Below are positions 1 to 8,475 of a DNA stretch of 64,000 nucleotides, piece by piece; the stretch's first letter is position 1, and each line of letters begins with the position of its first letter. The notes under the pieces were generated by a model. The model was given only the letters and a program-made list of their open reading frames with translations. It was not told the DNA's origin and made no database searches. Position numbers and translations under genes: made by a program. The DNA is taken from the NCBI GenBank assembly GCA_051656605.1, contig JBOGCF010000026.1, forward strand, positions 26,534 through 90,533, given 5' to 3'. The DNA comes from UBA12018 sp051656605 (lineage in GTDB: Bacteria; Bacteroidota; Bacteroidia; Bacteroidales; CAMTPD01).

Positions 1-572
1 TTGGCACTGCTGATCAAGAAATCAATGCCCAGCCCTTTTATGTCGATCGGAATTCCGCCAAAGCTGCTCATTGCGTCTACAATGTAAGTAAGGTTGTGCG
101 CTTTGGCTACTTCTGCGATGGTTTCTATCGGGTTGATGATGCCGGTTGTGGTTTCGCAATGCACGACCGACAGGTGTGTAGTGCCCGGATATGCTTTAAG
201 TGCTTCTTCAACTACGGCAGGAGTCACTTGTTCGGTCTCGTGAAGTGAAACCAGGTTATAGTTGAGTCCCTGATACGTTGCTATTTCGGCCATGCGCGCA
301 CCATAGGCACCGTTGGCAACGATCAGCAGTTGGTCTTCCGGTTTCACGGCACAACCCAATGTTGCCTCTACTGCATACGTTCCGCTTCCTTGCAACAACA
401 CGGTGGTGTATTCATGGTCAAGCCCGGCTGCCTTTAGCAAGCTTTCGCGTATTTCCGTCACGATACCGATGTTGTAGTCGTTGTCCCACGTGCACCAGTC
501 TTGCAGCATGGCTTCTTTTACCGATTGAGAAGTTGTAAGCGGTCCGGGTGTAAGTAATAAATAGTTTCGCAT
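1..572 (-). CDS. phnW: 2-aminoethylphosphonate--pyruvate transaminase, N-terminal part (cut by window edge)
   Basis: This PLP-dependent class V aminotransferase moves the amino group of 2-aminoethylphosphonate to pyruvate, giving phosphonoacetaldehyde and alanine. About 190 residues are visible, from the start MRNYLLLTPGPLTTS through VVHCETTTGI to the SSFGGIPIDIKG region. The window ends at FLISSAN, so the Schiff-base lysine expected directly after it lies outside. The ATG at 572 is only 3 bases after the phnX stop, so the two genes are co-transcribed and probably translationally coupled. The family call is strong because the text reads throughout like PhnW and the neighbour performs the next step of the pathway. 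Confidence 0.95.
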   Translation of the reverse strand, partial: MRNYLLLTPGPLTTSQSVKEAMLQDWCTWDNDYNIGIVTEIRESLLKAAGLDHEYTTVLLQGSGTYAVEATLGCAVKPEDQLLIVANGAYGARMAEIATYQGLNYNLVSLHETEQVTPAVVEEALKAYPGTTHLSVVHCETTTGIINPIETIAEVAKAHNLTYIVDAMSSFGGIPIDIKGLGIDFLISSA

Positions 573-575
573 GGC

Positions 576-1391
576 TTAGTTGTTTGAAGGGTTGATGTTG
601 AGTCTATTATTGATGGTCTCGATACATGCCGGTAGTTCTGCGATGGTGTCGATTACGAAGTGTGCGCCGGCTTTTAGCATGCGCGCTCTCACTTCTTCCT
701 TGAGCGGAGTGAGTTCGTCGGCACTCATGTTGTTTACCTCCTCTTGGGTAAGACCTAATTCACTACTACCCAATACTAGTCCTACGGTCCACGTTTTTGC
801 GTTTACCCCTTCCTTGATGTCTGCGATGGTATCTCCAACTTTTACAACCTTGTCTGTGCTGTCTACGTTTAGTGCAATCATGTTGTTGTAAATCATGAAA
901 GGTGCAGGTCTGCCGGCTGGCATGCCTGAAGGAGTAATATAATGGTCTACGTTATATCCCTTTGCTGCTGCGCCCGGTACTACTACGTTCATCATCTCTT
1001 GGGTATAACCTGTAGTAGATCCGATCTTCATACCCTTTTCACGGAGCGACTGCAAGGTGTCGATCACGCCGTCGATTGGTGTAGTGTAGTCACTCAACGA
1101 CTCGAAAAGGTATTTCTCGAAGCTTTTGTTCATGGCTACCACATCGTCCATGGTCCAGTCGCGGTTATACTTCGCCTTAAACTGCTCGTTGACCGAAGGC
1201 ATGGATAGTATCGCCTTGATGTGATCGATTTTAAGTAGTCCCATCGGCTCGCGGGCCTGACGCGATGTAATGTGTATGCCGTATTCGCCTTCGAATACTT
1301 TAATAAATGCCTGAAGGGGTGCAAAACATCCGTAATCTACGGCCGTACCGGCCCAGTCCATAATAATACATGCTACATTTTTCATGTTCAA
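576..1391 (-). CDS. phnX: phosphonoacetaldehyde hydrolase (phosphonatase)
   Basis: This 271-residue HAD-superfamily enzyme cleaves the C-P bond of phosphonoacetaldehyde to acetaldehyde and phosphate in the cytoplasm. The HAD nucleophile is Asp12 in MDWAGTAVDYG. The Schiff-base lysine typical of phosphonatases is Lys54 in EPMGLLKIDH. The later HAD motifs GSTTGYT and VGDTIADIKEG are also present. Length matches the family. It lies between the DUF5690 transporter (40 bases upstream) and phnW (3 bases downstream), which fits one transcript for using 2-aminoethylphosphonate as a phosphorus, carbon or nitrogen source. Confidence 0.96.
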   Translation of the reverse strand: MNMKNVACIIMDWAGTAVDYGCFAPLQAFIKVFEGEYGIHITSRQAREPMGLLKIDHIKAILSMPSVNEQFKAKYNRDWTMDDVVAMNKSFEKYLFESLSDYTTPIDGVIDTLQSLREKGMKIGSTTGYTQEMMNVVVPGAAAKGYNVDHYITPSGMPAGRPAPFMIYNNMIALNVDSTDKVVKVGDTIADIKEGVNAKTWTVGLVLGSSELGLTQEEVNNMSADELTPLKEEVRARMLKAGAHFVIDTIAELPACIETINNRLNINPSNN

Positions 1392-1431
1392 AAGTCGTTT
1401 AGTAAGTAATTGAATTTATTTTCTTGGATTG

Positions 1432-2745
1432 TTATTCGATAGAGTAAGCAGGAGTAAACGAAGGCACTCCGTTTTCTTTGCGGTGACGTTGCACAATGTA
1501 CACGATCGAGAATGCAAAGGAGATGCAACAAACGATACCTACATAGCCTGCCAGGTTGTTGTAGAAAACCAACCAATCGATGTTGGGACTGCAAAATTCT
1601 TTTACAAGCAACACGGCTACCGTTCCGGTGTATCCGATAAAATCGATCAGGGCGATAAAGAATCCTACGTTTCCTTTGATCTTGAAGCAAGCGATGAATC
1701 GGTCGAAAAAGATGGTTTGAAACGTAAGGTACGACGTGTACAAACACAGGCTTTGTACGAAGAGCCACGTGAGCGGCGAAAGCTCGAAGCGGCTGTGACC
1801 AAATGAGATCACCGTCATTACCACTGTTCCGATCATTACCATCACCAGTAGGGAGATAAGTGCTTTGAGGTTGTTCTTTACGAAGACCATGAGGCCGAAC
1901 ATTCCCAAGATTATCAGCGTGACTACGCTGTCGAGCTGTGCAAAGATCCAGTCTGAGTACATGCTGGTATCGAAGATGTTGACTAAGAAGTCTTCCTTTA
2001 TATCGCGCAGCACAATCAGTAAGAGATTGGCGATGAAAAGCATGGTGAGTACGGGCATAAACTCAAGAAAGAGTTCTTTACGTGCCGACTTGTCGAGGGT
2101 TACTCGCTCTGTTTTCGTTTGTTTGTCGTGCGCGTCGGGATGTGGCAACTTGTTGAGCAAGTAGGCCAGAAGTGCAAGAATTGGTAGTGCAAACGCGCCG
2201 ATAAAAGCCGGCATCCAAAAGTCGCTGATGTGTAATGTATTGGTAACAAATAATCCGACCGACTTTGCCGTGCCCGACGCTACAACGATGCTGATCCCGA
2301 GCAGACTGGCAAGGATGTCGGTAACGCGACGTCCTTCGATAAAACTGAAGATAACGCCCCACATGCAACCGAGCGACAAGCCGTTGAAAAACATGGCGGC
2401 AATGTTGTACGGCGCGGGGATGAGTCCGTAGGCTACAAGTGAGAGTTGCGCAGCCGTTACGGATGTAAGGATAAACTTAAAGCGGTTCTCCTTTTTTAGT
2501 TCCGATATTAATTTAATACCGATAAACTTAGCAATGAGATATCCGATAATTTGTGTGATGGTTACGATGGTCTTGTAATCGAAGCCAAGTATATCAAGTC
2601 CTGCGTAGGTCGACGCAGTGTAGGGTTTGCGTAGTGCATAAACTAATGAGTAGGAGAGCAAGGCGGCGCCTCCGGCCCATAGTATAAAAAGGAGATCAGA
2701 CATTCGTTTATTCGAATCGATCGTTTCGGTTGCTGTGTTGTTCAT
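1432..2745 (-). CDS. DUF5690 major-facilitator-like membrane transporter, probable phosphonate importer
   Basis: This is a 437-residue polytopic inner-membrane protein with about 12 hydrophobic segments and MFS-like organisation. Its sequence matches the Bacteroidota DUF5690 family, with an N-terminal YALRKPYTAS region and a central SFIEGRRVTDILASLLG loop. No substrate is assigned to the family that I know of. Its place directly before phnX-phnW with a 40-base gap makes 2-aminoethylphosphonate or a related phosphonate the best guess. That is inference from context, as no substrate residue can be read. A strong hairpin separates it from the porin gene upstream. Confidence 0.85.
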   Translation of the reverse strand: MNNTATETIDSNKRMSDLLFILWAGGAALLSYSLVYALRKPYTASTYAGLDILGFDYKTIVTITQIIGYLIAKFIGIKLISELKKENRFKFILTSVTAAQLSLVAYGLIPAPYNIAAMFFNGLSLGCMWGVIFSFIEGRRVTDILASLLGISIVVASGTAKSVGLFVTNTLHISDFWMPAFIGAFALPILALLAYLLNKLPHPDAHDKQTKTERVTLDKSARKELFLEFMPVLTMLFIANLLLIVLRDIKEDFLVNIFDTSMYSDWIFAQLDSVVTLIILGMFGLMVFVKNNLKALISLLVMVMIGTVVMTVISFGHSRFELSPLTWLFVQSLCLYTSYLTFQTIFFDRFIACFKIKGNVGFFIALIDFIGYTGTVAVLLVKEFCSPNIDWLVFYNNLAGYVGIVCCISFAFSIVYIVQRHRKENGVPSFTPAYSIE

Positions 2746-2919
2746 ATATGTATTTTATTTCTATTTTCTTTGTTTCGACAGCAAAAGAATCGATTGTGTA
2801 TTACAGGCTTGTTACACGAGTGTGTCTGTTTTGTTTCCTGATAAGCAGGTGGTTAAGTTTAATAGTTCTGAAAGGTTTCTGTTATGGTTTTGTAACAAGG
2901 TGGGCGTGTAGAAAAAGAA

Positions 2920-2958
2920 ATCCCTGCCGGTTAGCGATCGAATCTAACCGGCAGGGAT
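2920..2958 (-). terminator. hairpin terminator after the porin gene
   Basis: There is a perfect 15-bp inverted repeat, 2920-2934 against 2944-2958, with a 9-base loop. On the minus strand it is followed by a T-rich run, TTTCTTTTTC. It lies between the porin stop (2982) and the transporter start (2745), so the porin is probably a separate or attenuated unit. Confidence 0.8.
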
Positions 2959-2981
2959 GTGTCGTATTTGTATTGTTGCTT

Positions 2982-4046
2982 TTAAATGATAGCGAAAAAC
3001 CAACGGAAACCTGCAAGAATGCGGTTCTGATTGTTAGGGTTATAACCTGTGATTGCTTCGTTGTAGTGGGTGCGGCAAAACGCATACGCCAGGTGTACGT
3101 TTAGTTTGTCGCCTCCCAAGGGGTAATATTCCAATAATGTGGAAGCTGTATATTTATTGTAAATAGTGAGTGAATGATCTTTGTCGCGACGCTTGTCCCA
3201 CATCCCTTTTACGCCGAATGCCCACCGGCGTTGTTTCCCCATAAAAAGTTTGTAGGAAACGATGGCCGTTTGGTCGTTTGCCATATACAGCGTGTTTTCA
3301 TTCCACGAGGCCGGTTGGTAGTAGGCTCCGTTCATATAATCTACTTCGAGGGTCGATGATCCCAGTATCAGCTGATTGCCAACGGTGATCCATTGTGTCG
3401 TTTTGCCTTTGTCTACGTTGGTAAGCATGTATCCGTAGCGGGTATTGAATGCGCCGTTGCAGAAAGAGCCTGCCCACATGGCGGCATAGTTGAAGGCGTA
3501 ATCGTAGTCGGGCGCGGCAAACTGCGGAGCTCGTGCATCGGTGATTTGCAGGTTGAATTCCTGGTTGCGCACGGTGTACGCTGCTCGGATTCCGGTTTCG
3601 TATGCCTGAATCAGGTTGTTGGGTTGCGAGAAGAAGTAAAGCGTGGACGTGTTGTAGTTGTATTCGAATGTGCCGAGTTGCACGATTTGTTTCCCGGCCT
3701 CGATGCGCCAACGTTGCGTGGGACGGTAGATGAGCATGGCATAATCGGTGGCGGCAAGAAAGTTGTCTTTCGATACACTTCCCGACTTGTTGAGTCGCTG
3801 CCGTATGAGGTAGCCGAGTTGGGGCGAGAAGTCTCCTTCGAGAACGACGCGGAAAGTGGTTGCCTTGAATGCGGCATTGTTCTTTTCCCGGTTGTTGATA
3901 CTGCCGTCGAAGTCGATACGTAAGTCAAGTTTGATGGCATGTTTCTCTTTGTTGAAAACAGAGTCGAGGCTAAAAGCTTGTGCCTTTTCGGTGATAAATA
4001 AAAATGAACACAGGGTTAGTAGTGTGTACGATAATGTGTGTTTCAT
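2982..4046 (-). CDS. outer-membrane porin of the OprO/OprP (phosphate-selective porin) type
   Basis: This 354-residue protein has a signal peptide ending near EKAQA|FS, followed by alternating amphipathic strands and a C-terminal aromatic residue set (FRWFF), as in a beta-barrel porin. The order of motifs (DFDGSINN, EGDFSPQLGYLIRQRLN, WRIEAGKQIVQLGTFEY) matches the Bacteroidota porins assigned to the OprO/P family. It probably sits in the outer membrane and passes small anions. Because it lies next to the phosphonate genes, phosphonate or phosphate passage is likely. The family match is sequence-based and the substrate is inferred. Confidence 0.8.
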   Translation of the reverse strand: MKHTLSYTLLTLCSFLFITEKAQAFSLDSVFNKEKHAIKLDLRIDFDGSINNREKNNAAFKATTFRVVLEGDFSPQLGYLIRQRLNKSGSVSKDNFLAATDYAMLIYRPTQRWRIEAGKQIVQLGTFEYNYNTSTLYFFSQPNNLIQAYETGIRAAYTVRNQEFNLQITDARAPQFAAPDYDYAFNYAAMWAGSFCNGAFNTRYGYMLTNVDKGKTTQWITVGNQLILGSSTLEVDYMNGAYYQPASWNENTLYMANDQTAIVSYKLFMGKQRRWAFGVKGMWDKRRDKDHSLTIYNKYTASTLLEYYPLGGDKLNVHLAYAFCRTHYNEAITGYNPNNQNRILAGFRWFFAII

Positions 4047-4074
4047 GGAAAAATAGAGTTACTACAAATAAGAA

Positions 4075-4102
4075 GCCGCATTATCCAATGGAGTAATGCG
4101 GC
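4075..4102 (-). terminator. hairpin terminator after the COG2509 flavoprotein gene
   Basis: A 9-bp perfect stem (4075-4083 with 4094-4102) lies just past the stop of the gene at 4111 and is followed on the minus strand by TTCTTATTT. Confidence 0.7.
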
Positions 4103-4110
4103 TGGGTATA

Positions 4111-5679
4111 TTAAGCGTTTGTTTTCGAGTACTGTTCCGTTATGCTTTCGGCACAACGTTCGCCGTCGATAGCGGCCGATACGATTCCGCCTGCATATCC
4201 GGCACCTTCACCACATGGGTAAAGTCCTTTGATGCGGATGTGTTGCAAGGTTTCTCTGTCGCGCAGGATACGAACAGGGGCAGAAGTGCGACTTTCCACG
4301 CCGATCATTACGGCTTCGTTGGTAAGGAAACCGTGCGACATTTTACCGAATTGCTTGAATCCGTCGCGCAGGCGCGATGTTACGAACTCCGGCATCCAGA
4401 AGTGAAGCGGAGAGGCAAGCAGACCCGGTGCATACGACGACTCGGGAAGATCAAATGAGTTCTTCTTGTTTACGAAGTCGACCATACGTTGTGCCGGTGC
4501 GGTTTGCTTCATGCCGCCGTTGAGCCAGCATAGTTCTTCGAGATGCTCTTGAAACTTCAATACGCAAAGCTCTTCGTGCTCGGCGTAGTCGGTAAGGTCT
4601 TCGGGACGCACTTCAACAACCATTCCTGAGTTTGCCCACTTTGATCCGCGGCGTGATGCCGACATTCCGTTCACAACTACTTGGCGCGGAGCGGTAGAAG
4701 CCGGAACGACTACACCACCCGGACACATGCAGAATGAATAAACGCCGCGTCCGTTGGCTTGCGTTACAAAGCTGTATTCGGCAGCCGGAAGGTATTTTCC
4801 GCGACCATCTTTCGAGTGGTATTGGATCTGATCAATCAGCTCTTGCGGATGTTCGAGACGTACACCTACGGCAATTCCTTTGGCTTCGATCTCTACGCCT
4901 GCTTCTTTTAAGTAATAATATACGTCGCGTGCCGAGTGACCGGTTGCGAGAATAACAGGGCCATTAAACGTGGTTCCGTTTTGTGTTTCGATACCGACAA
5001 CTTCATCCTTCTCGAAGATCAACTTGTCCATACGTGTTTCGAAATGTACTTCTCCACCGCAACGGATGATGGTGTTGCGCATGTTTTCGATAATGCCCGG
5101 CAACTTGTCTGTTCCTACGTGCGGATGCGCGTCCATCAAGATTGAAGTGGAAGCGCCGTGTTGGCACAGGATATTCAAGATGCGGTCTACTGATCCGCGT
5201 TTTTTGCTACGGGTATATAGTTTGCCGTCAGAGAACGCTCCGGCTCCACCTTCACCGAAACTGTAGTTCGACTCCGGGTCTACCAGGTGTTCGCGACTAA
5301 TGCGTGCGATGTCTTTGCGACGGTCGTGTACGTTCTTTCCTCGTTCGATCACGATTGGGCGCATGTCTGCTTCGATCAAGCGGAGCGCGGCAAACAATCC
5401 GCCGGGACCCGCACCTACTACGATTACGGCAGGCGCATTCGAAACATCTTTATAATCGATCGATGTATATTCTGCATCGGTAGGCAGTTCGTTGATGTAT
5501 ACACGAACTTTTAGATTGATAAAGATGGTACGCTGACGTGCGTCGATAGAACGCTTCAGGATACGTACGGCTTTGATGTTTTTAGGAAGTATGTCGTGCT
5601 CTGTAGCAATGTATTCTTTCAATTGCTGTTCTTGAGCGGCTATATGCGGTAATACGCGTAATTGAAACTCTTTTGTCAT
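4111..5679 (-). CDS. FAD-dependent protein of the COG2509 family (uncharacterised dehydrogenase)
   Basis: This 522-residue cytoplasmic flavoprotein begins with a small N-terminal domain of about 85 residues, followed by the Rossmann dinucleotide-binding motif VVGAGPGGLFAALRL and an ERG acidic end that would bind the FAD ribose. Later motifs are SFGEGGAGAFSDGKL, ILATGHSARD and PCGEGAGYAGGI, the last closing the FAD site. This pattern is diagnostic for COG2509 proteins, whose reaction is not established. It lies 56 bases after radA on the same strand but has its own -7 box at 5699-5706, so it is probably expressed independently. Confidence 0.9.
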   Translation of the reverse strand: MTKEFQLRVLPHIAAQEQQLKEYIATEHDILPKNIKAVRILKRSIDARQRTIFINLKVRVYINELPTDAEYTSIDYKDVSNAPAVIVVGAGPGGLFAALRLIEADMRPIVIERGKNVHDRRKDIARISREHLVDPESNYSFGEGGAGAFSDGKLYTRSKKRGSVDRILNILCQHGASTSILMDAHPHVGTDKLPGIIENMRNTIIRCGGEVHFETRMDKLIFEKDEVVGIETQNGTTFNGPVILATGHSARDVYYYLKEAGVEIEAKGIAVGVRLEHPQELIDQIQYHSKDGRGKYLPAAEYSFVTQANGRGVYSFCMCPGGVVVPASTAPRQVVVNGMSASRRGSKWANSGMVVEVRPEDLTDYAEHEELCVLKFQEHLEELCWLNGGMKQTAPAQRMVDFVNKKNSFDLPESSYAPGLLASPLHFWMPEFVTSRLRDGFKQFGKMSHGFLTNEAVMIGVESRTSAPVRILRDRETLQHIRIKGLYPCGEGAGYAGGIVSAAIDGERCAESITEQYSKTNA

Positions 5680-5698
5680 CTTGTATATGTTCTGTATG

Positions 5699-5706
5699 CA
5701 AAGATA
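5699..5706 (-). promoter_or_regulatory. -7 promoter box of the COG2509 gene
   Basis: The minus strand reads TATCTTTG, an exact TAnnTTTG Bacteroidota -7 element, 20 bases before the ATG at 5679. No convincing -33 TTTG is seen at the expected distance. Confidence 0.65.
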
Positions 5707-5735
5707 CGATTTTCAAGGATGCTTCTTTCCCAAAA

Positions 5736-7103
5736 TTAGCTAAACAAAAAGCGAAAAGCTTCTTCTACTTTCCTAACGGTTACGATTTGTATATTCATTT
5801 TTGAGGTGTCGAATCCTTTGAGGTTGTTGTGAGGGATGATGATCTTCTTAAAGCCTAACTTCTCGGCTTCAAGGATTCGTTGCTCGATTCGGTTTACCGG
5901 GCGGATCTCTCCCGATAGTCCCACTTCTCCGGCCATACAGACTTGTCGATCGATGGCAATATCGAGGCTCGACGAAAGTACGGCACTGATTACGGCAAGG
6001 TCTATCGCGGGGTCATTTACTTTGAGGCCTCCGGCAATGTTGAGGAAGACGTCTTTTTGAACAAGTTTGAAGCCGGCGCGCTTTTCGAGCACAGCCAGTA
6101 GCATGTTCATGCGTCTGCTGTCGAATCCGGTTGCCGAACGCTGCGGAGTTCCGTATACGGCCGTACTTACGAGTGCTTGTGTTTCGATGAGAAACGAGCG
6201 TACTCCTTCTATCGCTGCCGCAATGGCAACGCCGCTTAGGCCTTCGTGATTTTGGGTAAGCAGCAACTCCGACGGGTTACTTACCTGGCGCAGTCCGTTG
6301 CGTTGCATTTCGTAGATGCCGAGTTCGGCCGTACTACCAAAACGGTTTTTGATACTTCGCAAGATGCGGTACATGTAGTGCTGGTCGCCTTCAAACTGAA
6401 GTACGGTGTCTACAATGTGCTCCAGTACTTTCGGTCCGGCGATGCTGCCTTCTTTATTAATGTGTCCGATGAGTAAAACCGGCGTGTTTGTTTCTTTTGC
6501 GTACTTAAGAATGAGGGCAGAGCTTTCGCGTACTTGCGCCACGCTACCCGGGGATGACTCTACCGTTTCGGTGAAAATGGTTTGAATCGAGTCTATAATT
6601 AATAAATCGGGATTGAGTTGTTTGGTGTGAGCAAATATCTGCTCGAGATTTGTTTCGCAAAGGATGTAGCAGTCGCTGGTTTCTTCGCTGAGGCGTTCGG
6701 CGCGTAGTTTTAGTTGTTTGTAGCTCTCTTCGCCCGAAACATAAAGGGTGTTGAACCCTTTCATTTGAAGTGCTGTTTGAAGAATCAGTGTTGATTTTCC
6801 GATTCCGGGTTCTCCGCCAATCAAGACCAAAGAGCCTTTAACGAGTCCTCCTCCCAATACGCGATTGAGTTCTTCGTCGCCCAAATTAATTCTGGTTTCT
6901 TCGCCGGAAGTGATTTCTCTTAGCTTCTGAGGCTTTGCTTTTGGGGTGTCGAGTCCGGCAATGACACGTTTAGCAGATGTGTCTTTGGCCAAAACTTCTT
7001 CAACGTAAGTATTCCATTCTCCGCAAGCGGGACATTTGCCAATCCACTTAGGGGAGTCGGCTCCGCAATTGCTGCATACATAAACTGTTTTAGTCTTTGC
7101 CAT
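5736..7103 (-). CDS. radA: DNA repair protein RadA
   Basis: This 455-residue RecA-like ATPase promotes branch migration in homologous recombination. It has an N-terminal four-cysteine zinc finger (Cys10, Cys13, Cys24, Cys27), a Walker A motif GGEPGIGKST, the RadA-specific KNRFG motif (in RSIKNRFGSTAE), and a C-terminal Lon-like domain. All expected elements are intact and length is typical. It is divergent from the threonine aldolase gene across a gap of about 95 bases. Confidence 0.97.
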   Translation of the reverse strand: MAKTKTVYVCSNCGADSPKWIGKCPACGEWNTYVEEVLAKDTSAKRVIAGLDTPKAKPQKLREITSGEETRINLGDEELNRVLGGGLVKGSLVLIGGEPGIGKSTLILQTALQMKGFNTLYVSGEESYKQLKLRAERLSEETSDCYILCETNLEQIFAHTKQLNPDLLIIDSIQTIFTETVESSPGSVAQVRESSALILKYAKETNTPVLLIGHINKEGSIAGPKVLEHIVDTVLQFEGDQHYMYRILRSIKNRFGSTAELGIYEMQRNGLRQVSNPSELLLTQNHEGLSGVAIAAAIEGVRSFLIETQALVSTAVYGTPQRSATGFDSRRMNMLLAVLEKRAGFKLVQKDVFLNIAGGLKVNDPAIDLAVISAVLSSSLDIAIDRQVCMAGEVGLSGEIRPVNRIEQRILEAEKLGFKKIIIPHNNLKGFDTSKMNIQIVTVRKVEEAFRFLFS

Positions 7104-7172
7104 CTATTTAAATTTGATGTAAAAATAGGAATTATTTGGTGTATCAGCATGTTTATTAACAAGCATTTAGTT

Positions 7173-7180
7173 TATATTTG
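7173..7180 (+). promoter_or_regulatory. -7 promoter box of the threonine aldolase gene
   Basis: TATATTTG matches TAnnTTTG and overlaps the upstream in-frame GTG at 7180. This argues that the GTG is not translated and that the ATG at 7198 is the real start. Confidence 0.6.
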
Positions 7181-7197
7181 TGGCAAATAGAAATTAT

Positions 7198-8223
7198 ATG
7201 AGAAGTTTTGCAAGCGATAATAACTCGGGAGTACATCCTGATATTATGCAAGCTATATTCAATGCTAATACCAACCATGCGATCGGGTATGGGGATGACT
7301 GCTGGACTACCAGAGCGGTAGAAGTTATTAAACAACAATTCGGAGAGTCTGCATCTCCTTTTTTTGTTTTTAATGGGACTGGAGCTAATTGTGTTGCGCT
7401 ACAAGCTGCTACGCGTTCGTTTCATAGTATTATTACTGCAACGGGCGGACATATTGAAGTAGATGAGTGCGGTGCTCCGACAAAAATGACCGGTTGTCAT
7501 ATTATTTCGATTCCTACTACAGACGGAAAACTAACGCCGGAATTGATCGCTCCTAAACTAACCGGATTCGGAGAATGCCATCATTCACAACCCAAAGTGG
7601 TTTATATATCACAATCGACCGAGGTAGGTACGGTTTATACGCCACAGGAGATAAAAGCGATTGCTGATTTGATTCACGGTTACGGTATGTATCTGCATAT
7701 GGATGGAGCGCGCTTGGCAAATGCTTGTGCAACGCTTGGTTGCAGCATGAAGGCTTGTACGGTGGATGCCGGGGTGGATATCCTAAGTTTGGGAGGTACA
7801 AAGAATGGCATGATGATGGGAGAGGTTGTTATAGCTTTTAAACCAGAACTTGCTGTTGATTTAGCATTTATTAGAAAGCAATCTGCTCAATTAGCGTCGA
7901 AAATGCGCTATCTTACAGCTCAATTTGATGCTTACTTCAATAACTCATTATGGCTTGCGAATGCAACGCATGCTAATAAGCAGGCGTTGAGACTAAAAGA
8001 AGCTTTGTCTGGTTTTGATGGATTTCAATTAGAATATCCGGTGCAGGCGAATGCTTTGTTTATTTCAATGCCCCAACAGATTATTGAAAAGCTTAGAGAA
8101 CACTTCTTCTTTTATACATGGGATGAAGCACGTAATGTGGTACGCTTTGTATGTTCTTGGGATACAACTGATGAAGATATCGAGGCGTTTATTGCAATTG
8201 TAAAGCAAAACGTAACACAATAA
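7198..8223 (+). CDS. ltaE: low-specificity L-threonine aldolase
   Basis: This is a PLP-dependent fold-type I enzyme of about 341 residues that splits L-threonine or allo-threonine into glycine and acetaldehyde. The N-terminus MRSFASDNNSGVHP is typical. The PLP lysine lies in LSLGGTKNGMMMGE, and the Asp of HMDGARLANA would contact the pyridine nitrogen. An in-frame GTG at 7180 was rejected because it sits inside the -7 box. It is monocistronic and divergent from radA. Confidence 0.93.
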   Translation: MRSFASDNNSGVHPDIMQAIFNANTNHAIGYGDDCWTTRAVEVIKQQFGESASPFFVFNGTGANCVALQAATRSFHSIITATGGHIEVDECGAPTKMTGCHIISIPTTDGKLTPELIAPKLTGFGECHHSQPKVVYISQSTEVGTVYTPQEIKAIADLIHGYGMYLHMDGARLANACATLGCSMKACTVDAGVDILSLGGTKNGMMMGEVVIAFKPELAVDLAFIRKQSAQLASKMRYLTAQFDAYFNNSLWLANATHANKQALRLKEALSGFDGFQLEYPVQANALFISMPQQIIEKLREHFFFYTWDEARNVVRFVCSWDTTDEDIEAFIAIVKQNVTQ

Positions 8224-8475
8224 AAACAGAGTAAAAACTTAAAAAGAATCAGCACAGAGCATCTTGTTCGCTCAATTTGAATGAATATTTAAATCTTTTG
8301 AATTGATAGTCTGCATTTTGTAGGGTGATGATGATTGTATCTTAGAGGCGGGGAAGAGCTTATACTATAGTAGGCTCATTTGTTTATTTCACCGACAGGA
8401 AAAGCTAAGATGGTATTGCTTCTGGGATGAGAATAAAGAAACCCAATAGAATAATTAAATCGACGAGTAAAAAGT
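8224..8475 (+). other. intergenic leader region before the GH92 gene
   Basis: These 252 bases hold no gene. A weak promoter candidate is TTTG at 8317-8320 followed after 17 bases by TATCTTAG (8338-8345), which departs from the -7 consensus at one position. No clear terminator follows the threonine aldolase gene. Confidence 0.4.
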
